Assembly (NCBI GenBank): GCA_038087015.1
Contig: JASBNA010000008.1
Location: forward strand, 682,001-746,000
DNA: 64,000 nt
From: Cerrena zonata
Taxonomy: Eukaryota; Basidiomycota; Agaricomycetes; Polyporales; Cerrenaceae
Direction of reading: 5' to 3'
This document shows positions 55,501 through 64,000 of this stretch, in pieces; positions within the stretch are counted from its first letter, which is position 1; each line of letters begins with the position of its first letter. The notes below the pieces were generated by a model that was given only the letters and a program-made list of their open reading frames with translations, was not told the origin of the DNA and made no database searches. Position numbers and translations under genes: made by a program.

Positions 55501-57876
55501 CTTTCCATACCCAATTCACCGACTTCGTTGACACCGCCTGTCATCCCGCCTAGGTCCCCGTTGAGAGAGAGTCCGTCGTTGATGAGTATTAGGTCTATGG
55601 TCGTCGGTCCTGGGGTGAGGACAGTTGGGAGGAAAGATTCGACGATTAGTTTACCGATGACGTCGAGTGGGTTGGGTGTTTCGACTACTTCTTTGGTCGG
55701 TCCGGATTATAATCCTAACCACCACAACTCGGGGAGAGGGAAACCTTTGCCTACTGTCCCACCTTCGTTACCATCTAGCTCACTTACTTCGTTGGGCTCG
55801 CTTACTTCACTTGATACTTATCAACTACATCCCCATTCACATTACCAACAACAGCGACGAAGACCTCCTCTGGTGAACGCTGGATCTGGATCTGGATCGT
55901 CCCCGAAACATATCACGTCCTCACATCCCATGCACGCTCCGTTCAATTTAGCATTCCGGACGTCGAAACCGTATTTCGATTGGTTGGAAGAGAAGGAGAA
56001 TGTGGGTCGGTTTAAGCGGTTTGGGAAGGCTATGACGGGGACGGGTGGGTGGGAGGTTAGTGGTGCTATTCTAGAAGGTGAGATTGATCTTTCTTTTTAT
56101 CTTTTGATTCGATTGATTTTCGATATCGATATTGAGTTGTTATTGATCGTGATGTGGATTTTGATTTTAATTTATATGAATAGGGTTCCCGTGGATGGAT
56201 TTACCGGAGGGGTCGGTTGTGGTGGATGTGGGAGGAGGGATTGGGTCGACGTCGATGTTGCTTGCGAAGGCGTTTGGGCATTTGAGGTTTGTGATACAGG
56301 ATAGGCCGCAGGTCGCTGAGATGGGTTTCTCGGTAAGTCCTTTTCCCCGCATATTTCCCTTTCCATGAGGAGAAATCTAATATATATAAAATCGTTGGTT
56401 GTTGTAGATGTGGAAAACTCGGTGTCCGGAATTACTAGATGAAGGACGAGCGGCATTCTTGGCACATGATTTCTTTGGGCCTCAACCGCCCATTCCAGCT
56501 TCTGTACTCGGAGGTAGGGATCGTAGTGCCGCGATAGAGAAGATTCTTGACGGCTTGGAATCTACTTCCCCGGCCATTCTTCCTTCAAGAAGCGGGCTTG
56601 GACTTGACGAGCGGATATTCGAACGTCAGGATAGAGAGAGATCGTTAAACCAGGATCTAGGAGGCGCTGCTAGTGGGGAGTTGGAGAAGAAGCCTGCTGT
56701 GTTTTTGTTGAGGGTGGTCACACATGATTGGCCGAATTTGTTTGTCACTCGGTGAGGATTTTATTTCATTTCTATATCTGTTGTTTGATTTTCTAATTGA
56801 TTTTGATTTCCCTATTTCTATTTTGACAGGATATTACTCCGACTGAGGAAAGCTGCAGGTCCGGATACAAAGTTACTTCTGGCAGATTACATTCTACCGC
56901 TTGCGTGTGTGGATGAAGATTCTGAAGGTGGTGCGTTGCCTGGGATGGTGAAATCTCTCGCGCCTGAGGGGTCACCTTTGTTACCGAACTTGGGGAAGGC
57001 GAATGCTAATGCGTATTGGTTGGATCTCACCGTGAGAGTCCTCAATTACCATCTCTGTTTCTACATTCTTACTGAAAATTCGATTTCTAGATGCGAGTCA
57101 CGTTCAACTCTCAGGAACGTACCCTACGAGAGTTGACTGCGTTGACTCTGACCGCGGGTTGGAAGGTCGTGCAAGTGACAAGAGCGGAGGGGACTTTGTT
57201 TGGGCATATCATCGCTGTTCCTGTCGATATTCCGGAGGAGTCATTGGCGTTGTTGAATGATATATCACCTGAAGGTCCGTCCCGAGCACAGTATATGCTC
57301 TATTCTAACGTACTAATATTAATATTCATTTACGCTGTTATTTCAGACGCAGTCTTGAGCCCGATAAACGACCCAGACGTCTACAGCCCTCCTATGGGCG
57401 GTACATTCTTCAGCAGAGTGGACCTCCCCTCTGACGAAATCATTCGTTCGGGAATCTCGAAACCCAAATTCACATTCAAAAGCCTCGTCGCGAGTGCTAG
57501 TGAGAATCTGGGTCTTAAACCCAAGTCGAAACATAATCTTAGCCCTACCGCCACTCATTCAAATCCGAGATTTCCCTCCAGTTCATCTGGTGGTGGTGGG
57601 AGGAGACGTAATCGAGCATACACTATCACGGGAACAGGAGCAGGAGCATTAAATGAGAACGAGATCCCGCCATTACCTTCGTTTTTGCCTATTGGTGCGG
57701 AAGTAAGTTTCGAGGCTGGAGAGAAGATGCTGTTCGGAGGGAGGAATGTTAGCGGTAGTGGGGGTGGAGGTGGGGGTGGAGGTGGAGAGGTAGCTGGGAA
57801 GAAGGGAGGTGGGTGGAAAACGCTTGTGAAGATGTTGTCGAAGCCGCAGATCGGACATAGTCCTACTGAACGATGA
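52543..57876 (+). CDS. Plant-type (Methyltransf_2) O-methyltransferase with a 700-residue disordered insert
   Basis: Ten exons (52543-53133, 53190-53373, 53444-53567, 53632-53685, 53742-56077, 56184-56332, 56408-56751, 56830-57031, 57091-57274, 57347-57876) join in phase into 1565 codons. Residues about 170-330 form the winged-helix dimerisation domain (LRFLEASHTVEILREAGEQG; ILRLLATHHITREV). About 340-1060 is Ser/Thr/Pro-rich, disordered and Pro-repeat bearing. The SAM domain follows: motif I VDVGGGIGS at 1110-1118, QDRPQV, and HDWP at 1252-1255 with LLLADYILP, the catalytic-His region of class II O-methyltransferases. It ends in a Gly-rich tail. Family enzymes methylate phenolic or polyketide hydroxyls with SAM; the substrate here is unknown. 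Normal length is about 350-450, so the insert is extraordinary. The last intron (72 nt) has no stop and could be retained. Confidence 0.85.
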
Positions 57877-58045
57877 AAAATAAATTGTAGGTGTAGGTGT
57901 AATAGGTGCTTTGCTTTGTTTTTGCTTTCGGGTCTTTGTGTATGCTTTGAAGTGAACTGTTGTAGATTATCGTTGTTTTACAATCAATTTATTCTTTGAG
58001 AAAGGATGATTGCGAGATACCGGATCAAATGGACTTATCAGAAAT

Positions 58046-59721
58046 CTACCAGCACACGGGGCTCAGATAAGATATGTATAGCCGTCTGGTAACTAGCCAG
58101 CCTGGGATATCAGAAGCAGAAGGCCGCTGGATGGGATCATAGCGAAGACATCTCTCCACAATGTTCCACATACAATCGCCCATCATTTGGGGCTCGTTAT
58201 AGAATGCAGGCCGAGGAATAGGTTCTGCAGCCATTATTTTCTTGATAACTTGATATGATTGAAGTCCCGGATAAGGCGGATTTCCTGTATATAGCTAGAA
58301 ACATCCAATCATTATCAATTTCATCGCTCTGTAGATATTGAAATTACCTCGATGGTCACACATCCGAAAGCATATACATCTCCGGCTAGAGTTGGTTTTG
58401 AGGATTTTCTGCCGAATTTCTCTGGATTGACAAGTTCGGGTGCTATCCAGTTGGGCGTCCTCTCTATGGTTGTGGCCTGAGTCACAATGTCATCCGCAAC
58501 CAAAGAAAGGCCAAAATCAGCCAATTTGATATTGTAGTTTTCGTCTAATAAGATATTGGCCTGCACGGAATACTTAGCTTGAATGGGAAATAATGCCACA
58601 ATTACTCACCGCTCTCAAGTCACCATGAATGATACCAAGGGTGTGTAAATACGCCAATCCTTTGGCAATTTGGACAATCTGGAGGGAAATATGAGTAAAT
58701 CAATTAGAAACATCGAGACGTACCCATACCCATTCATCTACTTGTGTCTTAATTGCGATCGGATCTTTCTGCTTTCGCCACAATCTCAACTTGCAGAGTA
58801 CCTTGCCATGCTTCATCCATGGTAGAACCATACACAATCCATGTGGAAAGTTCGCTGTATCGACTCCAAGGAAGGGCAGAACATATTCATGGTTGCAGGA
58901 AGCCCAAAGCAGGACCTCGCTGAGGAATCTCTTGGAATTAATAAGTTAATTGCTACCCCAATTGTTCGAGGCACATACTTATGAGCTTACCTTCCTCAAC
59001 GTCTTCTGGCGCTTTTCGTCGTTGTTCTGATGAATACGCAGAACTTTTAACGCCACTTTAGATTCTCCTTTTAGGGCCATATAAACATCCGAAAAACTCC
59101 CGCCTTCTATGGCTTGGGGCCATCCGGACCCTGGGAACCGAACATCGTCAAGGTAAAGGGTGCTAGGTAATTTCCCCAGATCATTGCACTTCCTCCTCAA
59201 GATTGAGAGTAACGTCAATGACTGAGTATTAGCACTAGCATCAACTCGCGATTCAAGAAGTTGCTGTAGCCATGAATCTCAGAAACAGCTAGGATGGCGG
59301 TCAATGATTACTCGCCTTGAAAAGCAGATCCACATCTGACTGGGTGGGAGAAATGTCCCTATGGAGATTACCAGAGGCTTGAGTATCACGGGTCTTAAGT
59401 ATAGAACGGTGGGGGGAGGGGTGGTAGTTGTATGATTTGCCGGAAGGTACAGGTCGTTGATTACGATTCAACATATTATCGTAGAATCCACTGGGGGGAA
59501 AGCTTCGAAAACCGGGCCCGGGGTCGCTGAGGTCTACGTGGTTCGGATAGTAACGAGACTGAATAACTGAAGGCAGATCAGAGGCTTTACTTACAAAATA
59601 TGTGGGGGTCAACTCTGTTATTCCGAGTCATCGGCATGGCATTACCATCGTAAGGTTCAAGTGCACTGGATTGGTGAACATCCACGTCCAAAAGTTGAGG
59701 CCGTCTTGGGCCAGTGTCCAT
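58046..59721 (-). CDS. TKL-like protein kinase, 445 aa
   Basis: Seven exons on the minus strand (59721-59646, 59566-59316, 59263-58991, 58930-58724, 58678-58610, 58560-58348, 58294-58046) join in phase. An N-terminal linker precedes the kinase domain: glycine loop EGGSFSDVYMA (about 161-171), lysine VALKVL (about 181-186), hinge MVLPWMKHG, catalytic loop HGDLRAANILL (287-297; HGD in place of HRD, common in this basidiomycete family), DFGLS (307-311), APELV and the final Arg of subdomain XI (RCLRYDPIQRPSA). All catalytic residues are present, so it should be active. The intron between exons 2 and 3 is GC-AG (AAG|GCGAGT). No membrane segment; cytoplasmic signalling is likely, the target unknown. 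It is convergent with the O-methyltransferase, stops 170 bp apart. Confidence 0.85.
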
Positions 59722-60339
59722 AGTGAATTTATTATTGAATGCAGCGAGTCTACGTTAGTAATAATATGAGTCGCCAAAGTTCAGACTAGTTAGAATGATA
59801 CACCTGCGCTCACCTTGGTAGAAGAACTGTCCCCTATTCTAACTTGAAGCTTGGGGAGTGAGGGGGTTGGATTGGATTGGGTGTATTTTAGTCAGAATTT
59901 TCCCCAACTTGAAGGAACTGAAATCTATCCAGATGTTCAGAAAATTGGTCGAGCGTTATAAAATGTCAGGACTCGGATGTATTGAGAATCCATGGCCATC
60001 CAGTGGGATATCCCATTCGCAAAGAAAGTATTTAAAAAGGTGCATTCACTTACTAGTTTAGCCAGAACGATAAGTTGAGGAGACGACTCGAGGATCACCA
60101 GATATGATATTTATATACGACTGGGTGGTGGCTCTGCGAATGGCTATTCATCGCGTGTTTCACTGCCTAGGCATGTCAACTCGACGCCTGTCATTGACGC
60201 TATTGACTTGCTATATTAGCTGTACCTGTGCAGCAAGAGGGATCTCATCGCGTCAAACTCGGTGATCTCGCTTTCCGGCGACGTTTGACCCACTGGTAGC
60301 GTACCCATCCTCACTCCCTTACATGCTCTCATATGCTCT
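59722..60339. other. Intergenic region upstream of the kinase gene
   Basis: No supported gene. It should hold the kinase promoter; no clear TATA box was found. Confidence 0.4.
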
Positions 60340-61310
60340 CGAATCTGAATCGCATGCTCATTCTCAGTTCTCAGAGTCTACGCACGGGTTGTATTTCTTA
60401 CTTACGCTTCAGTCCAAGTTCCCACTCTCACTTAGAGTCAGATGCAAACTCGAACATAAACTTAGGCTCACTTACTCAGAGTCACTGACGACACTCATTC
60501 ACATCCATCACCTTCCTGCTCCCGTACTGATATTCAAATCTAGCCAAGACTAACCTTTATTCCCATCCAACCTCTCCTCTCTACCTTTTCCGCCTCTCTC
60601 ACAACCGCCGACAGATTCCCTTTTCTCCGATCTTCAGGGTAGGGACGATAGGACGGGTGGGCGAATTCCTGGGACCTAGAAAATGTAAGCCAACAATGTA
60701 TAGAAAAGCGGAAATGAAACGAAACTAGAAGAAGAAGAGAAATCCAAGTCCAAGTCAGAAGATACGAGAGGGAAGGGGTGGGGAGAATGAGAAAAGGTTC
60801 GTAATAAAGTCCATATCCTAGTCTAACCCAATGAATCCAAAAGTCCAATTTCATAATACAGTCCACTTTCAAGTCCAGCTCGAGCTACCTATCACTCCCC
60901 AAATCAGTCTAAATCCCTTTCATTTTGACTCAAAATACTCACCTAGTCCGCCTCGCTAATGACGATGCGAACCCCGAACAACAATTCTCTCTCTGGTAGC
61001 CTTGATCGCCCTCGGACGTGCCCTCCTCTCCTTCTGAGCCCTCCTCTGGTCCTGTCTCCACATACCCCCTTCATCCTCTTTTCCTCCTTCGTCTCCTCAC
61101 CCTCGCTCCCTCTCTACTACTCCCACAACCAAATGTCCCACCCTCATCCCCACTTCCAACTGTAAATTAAAACCTTTCCTTCAACCTCCCAAAATCAAAC
61201 TCGACGAGCCCGGAATCTCGATCCATTCATGCGTGGGATTTCCCATTGGTAGTCGGGGTGGAGGAGAGAGGGGAAGGGGATGTGGAGAGAGTGATAGGGG
61301 TGAAGAAGCG
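60340..61310 (-). pseudogene. Decayed inverted copy of the 49244-49666 gene and its 3' flank
   Basis: On the minus strand the text CACCCCGACTACCAATGGGA, then GATTCCGGGCTCGTCGAGTT, GGCGATCAAGGC and CGTCATTAGCGAGGC plus TAG GTGAG matches 49310-49675. The following GACTTGGACTT repeats and AGGTCCCAGGA match 49725-50020, and GTCTAAGTGAGAGTG-type sequence matches to about 50270. Several indels and a stop in the middle (TTTTAATTTACAG in place of TTGGCTTTGCAG) disable it. Confidence 0.75.
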
Positions 61311-62596
61311 TGCTATTGGGGTAAACACGTAAATAAATGTAAAAGCGCAGGTATATATTTGTGTGGGTGCGTATGTGCGTGGTACTGTGGAAAAGATGGA
61401 GTGTGAAGGTTGACGTGTTAGCTTTTTACAGTGCCGAGGATACAATGCGGAGGAGATTCTCGCTTCTGGAGTGTGTTATCCGAATCTTACTCAACAACCA
61501 AGCGAATCCGAATGTGCTAATGTCAGGTCTGCAGACAATATTTGTTTTCAGGTGTGGTGAAGTGGTTTGTGTACTAAAGATTTGTTTTGTCAGATGTAAA
61601 TGTCATGTGTATGCATATGCATGGTTCACTCGGGCCGACTCGGAGACGAGGAAGAAATTTCATGTACAATACATCGCGCCCATATACATCTCTCTACTTC
61701 TATCAGGCCAAATGAACGCCTCTACGTCTAGTCCTGACATACCTCCAATGCAAGATCGACATATATGTAATCGAATCAGTCACATCCGAACGAACTACTA
61801 TACAAACCTAGGTATCAACATATACCGTCTCATAAGCCAATAGGAAGGCGCACTCACAGTAAGTGAAAGGACCCACAGTCTGACTCATCCGAGTGTCGTG
61901 AGTATATTTTTCCCATTTACTGGGACCTTGCTTTCTTACGACTGTCGTTTAGAAATGAATGTTTTATCAAAGAATCAACAGAGTCGACGTCTCGATCATC
62001 GGTATACCTCAATCCCCCGCTCTCTATCTCTCTCTCCATTTCATTAACCATCCAGGTTCCTAGGATGTGAAATATATAATGAACCTCAACACGACCGCAC
62101 CCACATTCAGGAGGGTGTGTTCGAGTTCGGGATTTGGGATGGGATAATAAGGTAGTTACGAGGGGATGCTTCTACTGTGTCGGAGGGGAGATTTAGTGAG
62201 GAGGGAGGACATTCGCGATATTGAGTGTCGTGATTGGGGGTGGTTGTGTACAGGTAAGCGGTGTTTGTAGATTATGTTTTTCTGGGATGAAGAGAATTAT
62301 GATTACTGATACAATTATTCATTTCGAGATCACACGTTCCTGGTAACTAGTATCATCGACTCGCATGCAAGTTATTTTTCTTTGATGTAACATTGATAAA
62401 GCGGATCTTCAGGCCCTGACCAACCAACTACAACGCAAAAAAATCAAAATCAACAATCAATCATATTCATATTCATCAGAAGCGTGGACTCATCACATTG
62501 CCAACAGGTCAGCAGATTATCCGGATCGCTAATCGCCAAATTGAATCTTTCTAAACAACCAAACCATAAATCCCAGCTAGCAAAAATATACACTTA
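61311..62596. other. Intergenic region
   Basis: No supported gene. A 160-codon plus-strand frame at 61361-61843 is Cys/Val-rich without a motif and is probably chance. The part above 61860 is the downstream flank of the oxidase gene. Confidence 0.4.
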
Positions 62597-63540
62597 CTAA
62601 TTCCTCTTCACCTCGAGAAGACGTGCGTAATTATCCGATACCCAGAATGATTCCTCGTGGTTTGATTCATAAGCGTCTCCTTTATTCTAGAAAAAATGTA
62701 CCGTATAAGTGTTGTTTCCACCCATACCAACACTAATATGAAACTTGAACTTACGAAGTATGCACCACTCCCCATTGGAGTGATATTCCGGAACGCCTGG
62801 ATCTCTCGAGTAACTTCCGAATATTGCAACTTCCTTTCCTCGAGTGTACTGCTGAAGTTGAGCTGTCCTTTGACACTCAACTAATTATTTTCCAGAATGA
62901 GTGTTCTAGTCGCCCCCTCATAATCCGACACCCCCCAAGCAGGAGTAACACTAGTCATACCCTCGGTATATTTAAACAGAAAAGGCGTCCCTACGACGAT
63001 ATACGGACTCGCGAACGGGAGCGTATTTTTGATCGTCTGGGCTAAGGTCTCCCGACCGGTCTCTGTCTCGAATAGAGATGTGGAGATTAGACGGGTGCCG
63101 AGCATCACTTCCGGACCTACTGCCTATCACGAGAACAAGGCGAAAACATCAAAGGCCTGGTACATGATATGAAGAGATGACGTACCGCTTGTGCAGATAA
63201 CACATATTTCGCAAAGAAAGCATCCCATGATGGTAGGGTATCAATCACCCCAGATCCACCTTGAGCGATCGCGAAATCAATAGCCTCTTGCATATCATCT
63301 TGAGCTTCTTGGTCACTGAGTACTGAGTATTGAGTCTTGGTGTGACGTGTATAATACGAGGTCCCTAAAAGTTCAATTTCCAACTTGAATAAGGTTAAAA
63401 ACGAGATGGTGTGAGATTTGTGTGCTGACCTCCCCAGCCGTTTTGTCCCCATCTTAGGGAATGTTGGATCGTGAGATTGTACCAATCTGCTAGATTTAAG
63501 ATGTTCCCGGGAAACCGGATGATAGCACTAAACACAATGA
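62597..63540 (-). pseudogene. FAD-linked oxidase (berberine-bridge type), C-terminal exons, in-frame TAG
   Basis: Exons end at 63430, then 63364-63186, 63123-62755 and 62686-62597 (stop). The text includes WGQNGWGG, TLPSWDAFFAKYV, AVGPEVMLGTRLIS, YTEGMTSVTPAWG, FRNITPMGSGAYF and ESFWVSDNYARLLEVKR, the typical C-terminal half of fungal FAD/BBE oxidoreductases (SVTPAW, SGAY and SFWG-YxRLL signatures). These secreted flavoenzymes oxidise alcohols, sugars or alkaloid-like substrates. TAG at 62881-62883 interrupts the frame just before LSVKGQL; otherwise all splice sites are good. It could be a null allele or a sequencing error. The 5' boundary is uncertain; the N-terminal FAD domain should lie at or beyond the right edge. 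Confidence 0.7.
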
Positions 63541-64000
63541 GATGCTCTATCGATTCGTCTTTTGCGTCATCAGACCCTATGCCTTCGTTATGCAACAACC
63601 CTCAGGCCTCATCGACATCGATCATCTTCCATTGCCCATTCTCCCATCGCATCCTTTCGTTTTCCATGATTCCGCCGTTCTCACCTCAGGCCTCACGGCC
63701 TCAACGTTCAAATTCAAAACCCTTCACCAACACACACCTTATCATGACCCTTAGATCCCCTCTCCCCAACCATCTCTACGCACCCCCAAGCCCCACCTCC
63801 ACCGGGCCCACCCAGTAATCCTAACGCTCTTCCACCTCCAGCAACAGGCGCTCCTTCGCCATCGAAGGAATAGGTAGTATGTCTGGTGTCCCAACTGCGG
63901 CAGGTGAACAGTGGCAAACACCGAAATTGCCTGGTCCGCCGTATTTTGGAGCACCCAATGGTCCTAATGCTATTGTGGAAGGTGAAACTGGACCTACAGC
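63541..64000. other. Right end of window, unresolved
   Basis: Upstream side of the oxidase. On the minus strand a short piece reads KYGGPGNFGV, vaguely like the GGG-GTxGV motif of FAD oxidases. On the plus strand the same bases give a Pro-rich peptide (LPGPPYFGAPNGPN). I cannot decide between them. Confidence 0.25.

Noticed and set aside
61361..61843. 160-codon plus-strand frame as a gene
   Set aside because: No motif, unusual Cys/Val/Arg composition, start region overlaps simple GTGCGTATGTGCG sequence.

Overview
The window is nuclear DNA of a filamentous basidiomycete, most likely an agaricomycete. The evidence is short (about 45-120 nt) spliceosomal introns in every host gene, a Plavaka-type DNA transposon, Ty1/copia and Ty3/gypsy chromovirus LTR elements, a TKL-like protein kinase with an HGD catalytic loop, and a plant-type O-methyltransferase. 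All exon structures were read by hand from splice consensus and reading-frame continuity.

Layout. 1-3148: the 5' part of an unknown minus-strand gene, then an intact five-exon UBA-hairpin-UAS-UBX gene (FAF2/UBXD8 type). 1621-7320 and 8564-11019 plus 41193-44444: the arms of one 5.7-kb inverted repeat. It carries most of the UBX gene, a gene of unknown family, a probable solo LTR and a decayed TE-like gene around a 1.24-kb spacer. 11020-41192: a 30-kb nest of transposons inserted in the right arm. 45444-46499: a diverged paralogue of the gene in the repeat. 47000-64000: mostly host sequence with a TA-flanked foldback element, a small basic/acidic protein gene with a decayed inverted copy 11 kb away, a 1565-residue O-methyltransferase with a huge disordered insert, a divergent protein kinase, and the 3' end of an FAD-linked oxidase with one in-frame stop.

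The nest can be solved completely. A copia element (CopA, target duplication ATCAG) entered the right arm. Into CopA went a foldback MITE (duplication CAC), a gypsy chromovirus (duplication GACAA, itself split in its chromodomain by a second MITE with duplication TAG), an 8-kb Plavaka element (duplication TT) and, in CopA's 3' LTR, a solo LTR (duplication AAGGT). A second copia (CopBC, duplication GTCTA) entered the Plavaka element, and a 1.95-kb non-autonomous element with the same CATCAGG termini entered CopBC. Later the segment 27520-41060 inverted. One breakpoint is exactly the terminal base of that non-autonomous element, the other is inside CopA's 3' LTR. Inverting the segment on paper restores a full LTR, both copia elements, the Plavaka element and every target duplication.

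Most premature stops in the transposons are CGA to TGA or another C-to-T change, which suggests loss by cytosine deamination. The least expected items are the transposon-end inversion, the palindrome whose second UBX copy differs mainly at synonymous sites, the extra ORFs of the chromovirus, and the O-methyltransferase architecture.
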